From Symbiodinium natans (taxonomy: Eukaryota > Sar > Dinophyceae > Suessiales > Symbiodiniaceae), in contig CAJNDS010002102.1 of assembly GCA_905221605.1 (NCBI GenBank), forward strand, positions 595,647 to 659,646: a stretch of 64,000 nucleotides of DNA, given 5' to 3'. A model generated the notes under the pieces. It worked only from the letters and a program-made list of their open reading frames with translations. It was not told the DNA's origin and searched no databases. This document shows positions 39,360 through 51,202 of the stretch, piece by piece (position 1 is the stretch's first letter; each line of letters opens with the position of its first letter). Both the position numbers and the translations under genes were made by a program.

Positions 39360-39440
39360 TAAATTTAAGAGCCTCCGGCTCAAGCCGCCGACCCCGCTGG
39401 AGCATAGTTGAAAGGTCTAAACCCGCTCGTCGGCTCAAAG
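39360..39440. repeat. 77-bp dispersed duplicate, copy 2
   Basis: Same segment as 38,196-38,275, same orientation. The sequences diverge completely after the shared GCTCGTC(A/G)GCTCAA. Confidence 0.9.
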
Positions 39441-39572
39441 GCTGCTTTCCTCGTCGCATGGTTCGAAGATCATCCCAGCCTGCTCGGCAGAGTTCTGTGA
39501 AACGTTGGGGGGGGGGCCGGGGTAGCACCAGAACCCAAACAGTTTGGGGGCCAAGCCAGCTTCAAAGACAGG

Positions 39573-39622
39573 GGGGGGGTAGGGGGGGGGGGGTAGGGGG
39601 CGGGTAGGGGGGGGTAGGGGGG
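39573..39622. repeat. GGGGGTAG-type G-rich tract
   Basis: Runs of G separated by TAG or C immediately outside the left boundary repeat of the heptamer-free block. The right boundary repeat is followed by a C run, so the flanks are also inverted. Confidence 0.88.
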
Positions 39623-39627
39623 TGTGT

Positions 39628-39654
39628 GAGCAAAACCGGGTCTATTTAGAAGCT
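39628..39654 (+). repeat. Left boundary inverted repeat of the 11-kb block
   Basis: GAGCAAAACCGGGTCTATTT followed by AGAAGCT. 25 of its 27 bases match the reverse complement of 50,897-50,923. Confidence 0.75.
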
Positions 39655-39731
39655 GGGGCTTGTGATTTATAATACAGGTCCATATACCTAAATGTAATAA
39701 ACCTAGAAGAGCACGGCTTCTAAATAGACCC
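39638..39731. mobile_element. MITE-like element family K, 94 bp
   Basis: GGGTCTATTTAGAAGC and its exact reverse complement (16 bp each) bound an AT-rich interior. The left end overlaps the boundary repeat, and the right boundary repeat contains one end of the same family. Confidence 0.65.
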
Positions 39732-39753
39732 TACGGTCGGATTTCAAAAGGAC

Positions 39754-42275
39754 GTTGGCAGAAATTAATAATTTTAATAATTTTAATAATTTTAATAATT
39801 TTAATAATTTTAATAATTTTAATAATTTTAATAATTTTAATATTTTGAATAATCCTGAGAGGCTCCCGGAAAATTAAAATTATTAACAATATTAAAATTA
39901 TTAAAATTATTAATTTCTGCCCTGAGAGGCTCCCGGAAAATTAAAATTATTAAAATTATTAAATTATTAAAAATTATTAAAATTATTAATTTCTGCCATG
40001 AGAGGCTCCCGGAAAATTAAAATTATTAAAATTATTAAAATTATTAAAATTATTAAAATTATTAAAATTATTAAAATTATTAATTTCTGCCCTGAGAGGC
40101 TCCCGGAAAATTAAAATTATTAAAATTATTAAAAATTATTAAAATTATTAAAATTATTAAAATTATTAAAATTATTAAAATTATTAATTTCTGCCCTGAG
40201 AGGCTCCCGGAAAATTAAAATTATTAAAATTATTAAAATTATTACAATTATTAAAATTATTAATTTCTGCCCTGGGAGGCTCCCGGAAAATTAAAATTAT
40301 TAAAATTAATAAAATTATTAAAATTATTCAAATTATTAAAATTATTAATTTCTGCCCTGAGAGGCTCCCGGAAAATTAAAATTATTGAAATTATTAAAAT
40401 TATTCAAATTATTAAAATTATGAAAATTATTAAAATTATTAAAATTAGTAAAATTATTAATTTCTGCCCTGAGAGGCTCCCGGAAAATTAAAATTATTAA
40501 AATTATTAAAATTATTAAAATTATTAAAATTATTAAAATTATTAAAATTATTAAAATTATTAAAATTATTAAAATTATTAAAAATATTAATTTCTGCCCT
40601 GGGAGGCTCCCGGAAAATTAAAATTATTAAAATTATTAAAATTATTAAAATTATTAATTTCTGCCCTGAGAGACTCCCGGAAAATTAAAATTATTAAAAT
40701 TATTAGAATTATTAAAATTATTAAAATTCCTAAAATTATTGAAATTATTAAAATTATTAAAGTTTTAATTATTAATGGTTTCATAATTTTAATAATTTGA
40801 ATAATTTAAATAATTTTAATAATTTTAATAATTTTAATAATTTTAATAATTTTAATAATTTTAATTATTTTAATTATTTTACTAATTTTAATTTTCAGGG
40901 AGCCTCCCAGGGCAGAAATTAATAATTCTAATAATTTTAATAATTTTAATAATTTTAATAATTTTAATAATTTTAATAATTTTAATAATTTTAATAATTT
41001 TAATAATTTTAATAATTTTAATTTTCGGGGAGCCTCTCAGGGCAGAAATTAATATTTTTAATAATTTTAATAATTTTAATCATTTTAATAATTTTAATAA
41101 TTTTAATAATTTTAATAATTTTAATAATTTTAATAATTTTAATAGTTTTAATTTTCCGGGAGCCTGTCAGGGCAGAAATTAATAATTTTAATAATTTTAA
41201 TTTTTTTTCTAATTTTAATTTTCCGGGAGCCTCTCAGGGCAGAAAATAATAATTTTAATAATTTTAATAATTTTAATAATTTTAATAATTTTAATAATTT
41301 TAATAATTTTAATTTTCCGGGAGCCTCTCAGGGCAGAAATTAATAATTTTAATAATTTTAATAATTTTAATAATTTTAATAATTTTAATAATTTTAATCA
41401 TTTTAATTTTCCGGGAGCCTCCCAGGGCAGAAATTAATATTTTTAATCATCTTAATAATTTTAATAATTCTAATAATTTTAATAATTTTAATAATTTTAA
41501 TTTTCCGGGAGCCTCTCAGGGCAGAAATTAATATTTTTAATAATTTTAATAATTTTAATAATTTTAATAATTTTAATAATTTTAATAATTTTAATAATTT
41601 TAATAATTTTAATAATTTTAATTTTCCGGGAGCCTGTCAGGGCAGAAATTAATAATTTTAATAATTAATATTTATAATATTTTTTCTAATTTTAATTTTC
41701 AGGGAGCCTCTCAGGGCAGAAAATAATAATTTTAATAATTTTAATAATTTTAATAATTTTAATAATTTTAATAATTTTAATAATTTTAATAATTTTAATA
41801 ATTTTAATAATTTTAATTTTCCGGGAGCCTCTCAGGGCAGAAATTAATAATTTTAATATTTTTAATAATTTTAATAATTTTAATAATTTTAATAATTTTA
41901 ATTTTCCGGGAGCCTGTCAGGGCAGAAATTAATAATTTTAATAATTTTAATATTTTTTCTAATTTTAATTTTCAGGGAGCCTCTCAGGGCAGAAAATAAT
42001 AATTTTTATTTTAATAATTTTAATAATTTTAATAATTTTAATAATGTTAATAATTTTAATAATTTTAATTTTCCGGGAGCCTCTCAGGGCAGAAATTAAT
42101 AATTTTAATAATTTTAATAATTTTAATAATTTTAATAATTTTAATAATTTTAATAATTTTAATAATTTTAATTTTCCGGGAGCCTCTCAGGGCAGAAATT
42201 AATAATTTACTAATTTTAATAATTTTAGTAATTTTAATAATTTTAATAATTTTAAAAATTTTAATAATTTTAAAT
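39754..42275. repeat. AT-rich cassette array with orientation switch
   Basis: Runs of TAATTTTAA or AAAATTATT are punctuated by a conserved cassette, TTTCTGCCCTGAGAGGCTCC plus CGG in one orientation. I count 10 cassettes in that orientation (39,857-40,680) and 14 in the reverse orientation (40,890-42,195); one half-cassette in reverse orientation starts the array. Spacing varies from about 60 to 130 bp because the AT run length varies. The switch lies near 40,770. Confidence 0.93.
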
Positions 42276-42507
42276 GTACTTTTTTAGCTTAGAATCAGTA
42301 AAAACTGAAAATTTGCTCAAAGAATCCTACAACATAGTAAAAAATCGCAAAAATTGACCAATTTTGGGGCCCGTGTAGTATAAAATCAAATAAAAAACGG
42401 TACGTGAGAATGCCTTCAGATGCAGGAGAAAAGAGTACCCAGAAACCGCGGTATCATCTCCAAAAAATGACAAAAACACACCGTACTCTCCTACGCGATC
42501 CTACGCG
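42276..42507. other. Transition segment
   Basis: About 230 bp of unique, A-rich DNA between the AT-rich array and the satellite. No frame supported. Confidence 0.6.
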
Positions 42508-44792
42508 CTATCCTGCATTCCTTCCTCTTTGTCTTTGGTTCGGAAAAGAAAGGAACGGCTACCAGCCTCCCTCCCGACTTACATCTTTACATTCTCTTGT
42601 TTCGTCCTGCTCACCCGGAAAGAAGGTCTGCCTCCAGTCTTTCCTCGCCTCCCTGCTCACTATTATGAGTTCCTTTCACTTCTCTTCTGTTGCTTACATT
42701 CTTCTCAAAAGTGTGAAAGGTGCGGGGGACATCCCTTTCACTTTGTCTCTTCTGGGGAAATTCCCAATTGCAGGAGGCTCTCTCTCCTTGTCTTTGTTCT
42801 GTGTTCATATAGGGAATGAAGATAGAAGATGATTAAATAAGAAAGAATCAAGTCTATAATGTCCTCTATCCGTGTCTCTTGTGATTTCTTCAATTCCTAT
42901 CTCTGCAGATTCTTCAAAATGGAAGGCGGACTTCTTCCTCCAACCAAAAGCGACCTTCTCAAAAAGAAGACAAGAGACGAACATCAATCACCGGAACCTG
43001 ACTCCTAATCTCATGTGTTTCCTTGCCTCTTTCCTCGCTATTCTCTCTTCCTTTCTTCTCTACCGGTGCTTACATTCCCATCAACATGAAAATTGAGGGG
43101 GCAGCGCATCCCTTTCCTTTCCCCATCAAAGAAAGGCTGCCTTCCTATCCGCGTATGTTCTTCTTCCTTCCGAAAAGACTATAAGAGGTAGGGGTAAACA
43201 GAATGAAAGAGGAGTCTCCTGTTGCTTTCCGACTACCTTCTCACCACAAAAAGGAACCTTCCCACTCTCCCTACTTTCTTTCTTTTATCTTTTTGCACTT
43301 TACGTTTCCCGCTGAGAAAATGAGACGTTTCCCACTGAGAAAATGAGACAATGATGACAATAAGGAAAAAAGATCACCTGCCTGTATTTTCAGACCTGTC
43401 CGCTGCATCTTTTCCCTTTACATCGCAGATTGAAGGAAAGCAAAAAAGTCAGAGGGAAGAATCCCTTTCCCTACCTTTCCCAGTACATTCCTTGTGCTTT
43501 CCATGTTCTTTGGAATTGCTTTGTTCTTCAGCAAGGAAAAGCGCAACTTCCCTTTCAATTTCATGTTTCCATTTCTCCGATGTCTTTTTCATTCAAGAAG
43601 CAAGCGGAGGGGCTGCCTCCTGTGTTTCCTTGCCTCTTTCCTCGCTATTCTCTTTTCCTTTCTCTTCTCTCTTGGTGCTTACATTCTTATGAAAAACGTG
43701 AAAGTTGTGGGGGCATCCCTTTCGCTTTCTCTCTTCTAGGGAAATTCCCAATTGCAGGGGGCTCTCTCTCCTTGTCTGTCTTCTTTTCTCATACATAGGG
43801 AAAGGAGAAAGAAGATGAAGAACTAGGAAAGAATCATTTCCACACATTCCTCTATTCCTACTGTCCGGAGATTGGCAAGCTTTGGAAGCTCTGGTCTCTA
43901 GTCACGCCTGACCAAAGTCAACTTCCCGTGCGTGAGGGCCATATGTGAGGGGCCAGGAGGGGGGCAGAAAGTCCGGAATATGGTAGTGTTTCGAGTTTCA
44001 AAATCGTTTCCATAGTTTCAAATTAGTCTCAAGTCAGTTTCAAACTAGTTTCAAAATCCAGTTGAAATATCGCTGTTAAGGAGGAGCTGCAATTTCTGTC
44101 CGCGCTTGTTGAAAACCAGAACCTCTAGAGATTCCTGCATTTTTTGCAATTGCGCGTAGACAAACGCAGGTTCCTCCTAACAACGAATTCGCAACTGGAT
44201 TTTGAAACTGTTTTGCAACTAGTCTGAAACTACAGAAACGAATTTGAAACTTGAAGAACGCAGCATTTCTGCTCCCTGGCGCTTGGCCACGCCCAAGCAA
44301 GAGGAGGCTAGAAGCCGCGGCTCGCGAAACCAGCAACAACTCTTGCCAAGGCAGCCACGCAATCACAAGTCAGTAAATTATCTTGTCTGAGACTGTGTCT
44401 CTTCTGAGTTGTTCTATTCCTTTCTCTGCATCCTTTCTTCTTCTCACTTGTCCTTTCACTTTTCTTTTGTCTCTTCTCACTCCAACCAAAAGGGAAATCG
44501 CAAGGGAGTCATATAGGGAAAGGAGACAACGTGAAGAAATAAGGAAGAATCATTTCCATATTGTCCCCTATTCCTGTCTCTGAAGAATCATTTCCATATT
44601 GTCCCCTATTCCTGTCTCTAAATCTGCAGATTTTTCAGAATGGAAGGAGGGCTTCTTTCTCCCTCTCACTTTTCCTTTCGCTTTTCTTTATATTTTCTCA
44701 CTCCAACCAAGCAGACAAGGGAGAGGGGTGAGAGATAGAACGCCCTTTACCTTCTCAAAACATAGAGAGGTGACGAAAATCAATCACGGAAA
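42508..44792 (+). repeat. Pyrimidine-rich higher-order repeat, unit 1
   Basis: About 2.28 kb, rich in TTTC/TTCC/TCTT. Within it at least three diverged sub-repeats share the words TCTGCAGATT, TTCAGAATGGAAGG, CCAACCAAAAG, GGTGCTTACATTC and GGGGAAATTCCCAATTGCAG. It ends in a palindrome module and a spacer. Compared with units 2 and 3 it has one extra T near 42,587, which shifts any reading frame. Confidence 0.93.
43988..44260. repeat. Foldback palindrome in unit 1
   Basis: The left arm GTTTCGAGTTTCAAA... and right arm ...GAATTTGAAACTTGAAG are inverted over roughly 130 bp each with mismatches and small gaps. It contains clustered TTTCAAA/TTTGAAA words. Also present at 46,279-46,549 and 48,527-48,784. 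Confidence 0.75.
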
Positions 44793-47043
44793 CCTATCCT
44801 GCCTTCCTTCCTCTTTGTCTTTGGTTCGGAAAAGAAAGGAACGGCTACCAGCCTCCCTCCCGACTTACATCTTACATTCTCTTGTTTCGTCCTGCTCAAC
44901 CGGAAAGAAGGTCTGCCTCCAGTCTTTCCTCGCCTCCCTGCTCACTATTATGAGTTCCTTTCTCTTCTCTTCTGTTGCTTACATTCTTCTCAAAAGTGTG
45001 AAAGGTGCGGGGGACATCCCTTTCACTTTGTCTCTTCTGGGGAAATTCCCAATTGCAGGAGGCTCTCTCTCCTTGTCTTTGTTCTGTGTTCATATAGGGA
45101 ATGAAGATAGAAGATGAATAAATAAAACAGAATCAAGTCTATAATGTCCTCTATCCGTGTCTCTTGTGATTTCTTCAATTCCTATCTCTGCAGATTCTTC
45201 AAAATGGAAGGCGGACTTCTTCCTCCAACCAAAAGCGACCTTCTCAAAAAGAAGACAAGAGACGAACATCAATCACCGGAACCTGACTCCTAATCTCCTG
45301 TGTTTCCTTGCCTCTTTCCTCGCTATTCTCTCTTCCTTTCTTCTCTCCCGGTGCTTACATTCCCATCAACATGAAAATTGAGGGGGCAGCGCATCCCTTT
45401 CCTTTCCCCATCAAAGAAAGGCTGCCTTCCTATCCGCGTATGTTCTTCCCTCTTCCTTCCGAAAAGACTATAAGAGGTAGGGGTAAACAGAATGAAAGAG
45501 GAGTCTCCTGTTGCTTTCCGACTACCTTCTCACCACAAAAAGGAACCTTCCCACTCTTCCCTACTTTCTTTCTTTTATCTTTTTGCACTTTACGTTTCCC
45601 GCTGAGAAAATGAGACGTTTCCCACTGAGAAAAAGAGACAATGATGACAATAAGGAAAAAAGATCACCTGCCTGTATTTTCAGACCTGTCCGCTGCATCT
45701 TTTCCCTTTACATCGCAGATTGAAGGAAAGCAAAAAAGTCAGAGGGAAGAATCCCTTTCCCTACCTTTCCCAGTTCATTCCTTGTGCTTTCCATGTTCTT
45801 TGGAATTGCTTTGTTCTTCAGCAAGGAAAAGCGCAACTTCCCTCTCAATTTCATGTTTCCATTTCTCCGATGTCTTTTTCATTCAAGAAGCAAGCGGAGG
45901 GGCTGCCTCCTGTGTTTCCTTGCCTCTTTCCTCGCTATTCTCTTTTCCTTTCTCTTCTCTCTTGGTGCTTACATTCTTATGAAAAACGTGAAAGTTGTGG
46001 GGGCATCCCTTTCGCTTTCTCTCTTCTGGGGAAATTCCCAATTGCAGGGGGCTCTCTCTCCTTGTCTGTCTTCTTTTCTCATACATAGGGAAAGGAGAAA
46101 GAAGATGAAGAACTAGGAAAGAATCATTTCCACACATTCCTCTATTCCTACTGTCCGGAGATTGGCAAGCTTTCGGAAGCTCTGGTCTCTAGTCACGCCT
46201 GACCAAAGTCAACTTCCCGTGCGTGAGGGCCATATGTGAGGGGCCAGGAGGGGGGCAGAAAGTCCGGAATATGGTAGTGTTTCGAGTTTCAAATTCGTTT
46301 CCATAGTTTCAAATTAGTCTCAAGTCAGTTTCAAACTAGTTTCAAAATCCAGTTGAAATATCGCTGTTAAGGAGGAGCTGCAATTTCTGTCCGCGCTTGT
46401 TGAAAACCAGAACCTCTAGAGATTCCTGCATTTTTGCAATTGCGCGTAGAAAAACGCAGTTTCCCCTTAACAACGAATTCGCAACTGGATTTTGAAACTG
46501 TTTTGCAACTAGTCTGAAACTACAGAAACGAATTTGAAACTTGAAGAACGCAGCATTTCTGCTCCCTGGCGCTTGGCCACGCCCAAGCAAGAGGAGGCTA
46601 GAAGCCGCGGCTCGCGAAACCAGCAACAACTCTTGCCAAGGCAGCCACGCAATCACAAGTCAGTAAATTATCTTGTCTGAGACTGTGTCTCTTCTGAGTT
46701 GTTCTATTCCTTTCTCTGCATCCTTTCTTCTTCTCACTTGTCCTTTCACTTTTCTTTTGTCTCTTCTCACTCCAACCAAAAGGGAAATCGCAAGGGAGTC
46801 ATATAGGGAAAGGAGACAACGTGAAGAAATAAGAAAGAATCATTTCCATATTGTCCCCTATTCCTGTCTCTAAATCTGCAGATTTTTCAGAATGGAAGGA
46901 GGGCTTCTTTCTCCCTCTCACTTTTCCTTTCGCTTTTTTTTATATTTTCTCACTCCAACCAAGAAGACAAGGGAGAGGGGTGAGAGATAGAACGCCCTTT
47001 ACCTTCTCAAAACATAGAGAGGTGACGAAAATCAATCACGGAA
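44793..47043 (+). repeat. Pyrimidine-rich higher-order repeat, unit 2
   Basis: About 2.25 kb, more than 95% like unit 3 by eye. It holds the same sub-repeats and palindrome (46,279-46,549). A 172-codon frame (44,599-45,117) is repeated in the next unit (46,851-47,369) but is broken in unit 1. Confidence 0.93.
46279..46549. repeat. Foldback palindrome in unit 2
   Basis: Same structure as in unit 1. Confidence 0.75.
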
Positions 47044-49330
47044 ACCTATCCTGCCTTCCTTCCTCTTTGTCTTTGGTTCGGAAAAGAAAGGAACGGCTAC
47101 CAGCCTCCCTCCCGACTTACATCTTACATTCTCTTGTTTCGTCCTGCTCAACCGGAAAGAAGGTCTGCCTCCAGTCTTTCCTCGCCTCCCTGCTCACTAT
47201 TATGAGTTCCTTTCTCTTCTCTTCTGTTGCTTACATTCTTCTCAAAAGTGTGAAAGGTGCGGGGGACATCCCTTTCACTTTGTCTCTTCTGGGGAAATTC
47301 CCAATTGCAGGAGGCTCTCTCTCCTTGTCTTTGTTCTGTGTTCCTTTAGGGAAAGAAGAAAGAAGATGAATGAATAAGAAAGAATCAAGTCTATAATGTC
47401 CTCTATCCGTGTCTCTTGTGATTTCTTCAATTCCTATCTCTGCAGATTCTTCAAAATGGAAGGCGGACTTCTTCCTCCAACCAAAAGCGACCTTCTCAAA
47501 AAGAAGACAAGAGACGAACATCAATCACCGGAACCTGACTCCTAATCTCATGTGTTTCCTTGCCTCTTTCCTCGCTATTCTCTCTTCCTTTCTTCTCTCC
47601 TGGTGCTTACATTCTTATCAACATGAAAATTGAGGGGGCAGTGCATCCCTTTCCTTTTCCCCATCAAAGAAAGGCTGCCTTCCTATCCGCGTATGTTCTT
47701 CCCTCTTGCTTCCCAAAAAGACTATAAGAGGTAGGGATAAACAGAATGAAAGAGGAGTCTCCTGTTGCTTTCCGACTACCTTCTCACCACAAAAAGGAAC
47801 CTTCCAACTCTTCCCTACTTTCTTTCTTTTATCTTTTTGCACTTTACGTTTCCCGCTGAGAAAATGAGACGTTTCCCACTGAGAAAAAGAGACAATGATG
47901 ACAATAAGGAAAAAAGATCACCTGCCTGTATTTTCAGACCTGTCCGCTGCATCTTTCCCTTTACATCGCAGATTGAAGGAAAGCAAAAAGTCAGAGGGAA
48001 GAATCCCTTTCCCTACCTTTCCCAGTACATTCCTTGTGCTTTCCATGTTCTTTGGAATTGCTTTGTTCTTCAGCAAGGAAAAGCGCAACTTCCCTCTCAA
48101 TTTCATGTTTCCATTTCTCCGATGTCTTTTTCATTCAAGAAGCAAGCGGAGGGGCTGCCTCCTGTGTTTCCTTGCCTCTTTCCTCGCTATTCTCTTTTCC
48201 TTTCTCTTCTCTTTTGGTGCTTACATTCTTCTCAAAAACGTGAAAGTTGCGGGGGCATCCCTTTCGCTTTCTCTTCTGGGGAAATTCCTAATTGCAGGGG
48301 GCTCTCTCCTTGTCTGTCTTCTTTTCTCATACATAGGGAAAGGAGAAAGAAGATGAAGAACTAGGAAAGAATCATTTCCACACATTCCTCTATTCCTACT
48401 GTCCGGAGATTGGCAAGCTTTCGGAAGCTCTGGTCTCTAGTCACGCCTGACCAAAGTCAACTTCCCGTGCGTGAGGGCCATATGTGAGGGGCCAGGAGGG
48501 GGGCAGAAAGTCCGGAATATGGTAGTGTTTCGAGTTTCAAATTCGTTTCCATAGTTTCAAATTAGTCTCAAGTCAGTTTCAAACTAGTTTCAAAATCCAG
48601 TTGAAATATCGCTGTTAAGGAGGAGCTGCAATTTCTGTCCGCGCTTGTTGAAAACCAGAACTTCTGCATGTTTTGCAATTGCGCGTAGAAAAACGCAGTT
48701 TCCCCTTAACAACGATTTTGCAACTGGATTTTGAAACTATTTTGCAACTAGTCTCTACAGAAACGAATTTGAAACTTGAAAAACGCAGCATTTCTGCTCC
48801 CTGGCGCTTGGCCACGCCCAAGCAAGAGGAGGCCAGAAGCTGCGGCTCGCGAAACACGCCTGGATCGAAAAGTGCACCTCCGACTTTCTTCCCAAAAGCC
48901 ATTCCAGCAACAACTCTTGCCAAGGCAGCCACGCAATCACAAGTCAGCAAATTATCTTGTCTGAGACTGTGTCTCTTCTGAGTTTTTCTATTCCTATCTC
49001 TGCGTCCTTTCTCCTTCTCACTTTTCCTTTCACTTTTCTTTTGTCTCTTCTCACTCCAACCAAAAGGGAAATCGCAAGGGAGTCATATAGGGAAAGGAGA
49101 CAACGTGAAGAAATAAGAAAGAGTCATTTCCATATTGTCCCCTATTCCTGTCTCTAAATCTGTAGATTTTTCAGAATGGAAGGAGGGCTTCTTTCTCCCT
49201 CTCACTTTTCCTTTCGCTTTTCTTTATATTTTCTCACTCCAACCAAAAAGACAAGGGAGAGAGGTGGGAGATATAAAGCCCTTTACCTTCCCAAAACAGA
49301 GAAAAGTGACGAGAATCAATCAGGGAAACC
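47044..49330 (+). repeat. Pyrimidine-rich higher-order repeat, unit 3
   Basis: About 2.29 kb. Relative to units 1 and 2 it carries about 39 extra bases near 48,856-48,895 (ACGCCTGGATCGAAAAGTGC and onward) and lacks GAAAC in the right palindrome arm. Units 1 and 2 may share a deletion. Confidence 0.92.
48527..48784. repeat. Foldback palindrome in unit 3
   Basis: Same structure, slightly shortened right arm. Confidence 0.75.
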
Positions 49331-49867
49331 TGGCTCCTAATCTCCTCGGTTTCCGCTCTTTCCTCGTTATTCTCTCTTCCTTTCTTCTCTGCTGGCGCTT
49401 GCATTCTTATCAAAATATGAAAGTTGCGGGGGCATCCCTTTCACTTTCTCCCTTCTACGGGCACTTCACTCCTTTTTTCCCACTATCTTCTTCGATCTTC
49501 CTTCCGAAAAAATTCGAAAAGGAAGCGATAGACCAGGGTGAAGGAGCAGTTTCCATCTTCGTTCCCGGCACCTTCTTATTCGTTCTTCTCTCTTATTATC
49601 TCTTTGTTTCTTTTCTTCCGCCCAAAACAGGAATTGCCGCAGGGCTCTCTCTCCTAATCTTTCTTCTTTACTCATATGGGAATGATAAAGAAGAAGAAAT
49701 GAGAAAGAATCATGAGCTCTTCTTTTCGTATCTCTTCGCATTTTCAGCATGGAAGGCGGGCCAGAGGCGAGAGAGTGCAAAGGGAAGAGACGCGAGAGAT
49801 CAATGGGGACAAGCGAAGGGACGTGCGGGGAAAGGAGGGACAGCCCGGTCGAGACAAGCTCCCGAGA
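49331..49867 (+). repeat. Diverged partial fourth unit
   Basis: Starts like the earlier units (GGAAACCTGGCTCCTAATCTC, with GGTTTCC) but diverges after about 49,450. The longest open frame in the window, 49,135-49,887 (250 codons, TTG start, no ATG), lies here. It is rich in F, L and S, as expected of a pyrimidine-rich strand that rarely forms stop codons, so it is not called as a gene. Confidence 0.75.
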
Positions 49868-50635
49868 ACCTGCGTGCAGGCAGGTGATCTTTCTTCACTT
49901 ATCTTCATCATTGTCTCATTTTCTTAGTGGGAAACGTAGAATGCAAACAAGATAAAAGAAAGTCAAGGGAAGAAAGAGAAGGGTTCCTTTTTGTGGTGAG
50001 AAGGTAGTCGGAAAGCAAAAGGACACTCCTCTTTCATTCTGTTTATCCCTGCCTCTTATAGTCTTTTTCGGAAGGAAGAGAAAAGAAAATATGCGGATAG
50101 GAAGGGAGCCTTTCTTCGATGGGAAAAGTGAAAGAAATGCCCCCGCACCTGTCACACAAAGCAACAGAAGAGAAAAGAAAGGAAGTTATAACAGTGCAGA
50201 AGGAGGCGAGGAAACACTAGAGGCCGCCCTTCTTGTGTCCGTTTGAGCGTGACGAAACAAAAGAAATGGAAAGATGAAAGTCGGGAGGGGGGCTGGTAGC
50301 TGTTCCTTTCTTTTCCGAACCAGGATTCCAGGATAGCGAAGGAAATAGTAGGGAAAGGCCCTCTTTCTTCTTTCGTGTTTATTTATGTCTGCACTGTGCA
50401 AAGAAAAGAAGGCGGGGACAGGCCGTTTAGAAATGAAAGCAGGCGATCTTTTCATCCATTTTGGTCACCTTTCTATTTATTGACCCTTGTCTTCTCCCTT
50501 CTGCTTGGAGTGAGAAAAGAAAAGTGAAAGGAAAAGTGAGAGGGAAAATGAAGCCCTCCTTCCATTCTGAAAAATCAGCAGAGATAGGAATAGAAGAACT
50601 CCGAAGATAGGAACACAGGAACGTCTGCACATGAT
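49868..50635 (-). repeat. Inverted partial copy of the satellite unit
   Basis: Reverse-complement matches to the unit include CGGAAGGAAG at the kinase-like GACTATAAGAGG word, CTTTTTGTGGTGAGAAGGTA and GAAGCCCTCCTTCCATTCTG. More diverged than units 1-3. It closes the satellite. Confidence 0.85.
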
Positions 50636-50896
50636 TCTTTCTTTTTCCTCCTTTTCTTTTTAGATTCTGGGTTTAGGAGTTAGAGTTTAGGAAATACGGT
50701 ATAGAGTTTCTTGTGTAGGGTTTTAGAGTGTACGAATTTGTGGTCAGGGTTCCGGGCTTAGGGTCTGAGATTGCAAGAGCCAAAACATTTATCAGTCCGA
50801 AATGAGTTGTCTAAGTGCGCATATGCGTGAGACGTTGTTGGAGAAGTAGCTGGGTTGTCTTGGATATGCTAAAATTGATTAATAATCCCAGGCGGT

Positions 50897-50923
50897 AGCT
50901 TCTAAATAGACCCTATTTTGCTC
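50897..50923 (-). repeat. Right boundary inverted repeat of the 11-kb block
   Basis: AGCTTCTAAATAGACCCTAT followed by TTTGCTC is the inverted partner of 39,628-39,654, next to a C10-C11 run. Confidence 0.75.
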
Positions 50924-50954
50924 AGCCACTCCCCCCCCCCCATTCGTTCCTTTG

Positions 50955-51028
50955 TCCGGGATCTCGGACGTCGTCAGAGTAGCTGTCCTGCAGAACGCCG
51001 CACAAAGGCCACGAAATCCTCAACCCGA
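50955..51028 (+). CDS. Exon-like coding fragment
   Basis: First island after the block. The + frame reads GISDVVRVAVLQNAAQRPRN, hydrophobic then basic. Product unknown. Confidence 0.37.
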
Positions 51029-51202
51029 AACCCCTAAAACCAAAAGCCTCTAAAGTCCTAAGGTCTTCAGGAGCCTTAACCCTAAACACGAACCCCAAAA
51101 ACCGAAACTCTCAAGGCTTGATGTCTCGAGGCTTCGAGGGTCTAGGTTTTGGGACTCTTTGGTCTGTAGGCGTTAGGGCTTGAGGGCCTCAAGACATATA
51201 GG

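Noticed and set aside
39754-42275. CRISPR-like array
   Set aside because: Regular conserved cassettes with variable spacers look similar at first, but the spacers are simple AT repeats of variable length, the cassette flips orientation, and the DNA is eukaryotic with no cas genes.
42404-49887. Family of 140-250-codon proteins in the pyrimidine-rich block
   Set aside because: A pyrimidine-rich strand rarely forms stop codons, several frames are open at once, most lack ATG, and a one-base difference near 42,587 breaks the frame in unit 1.
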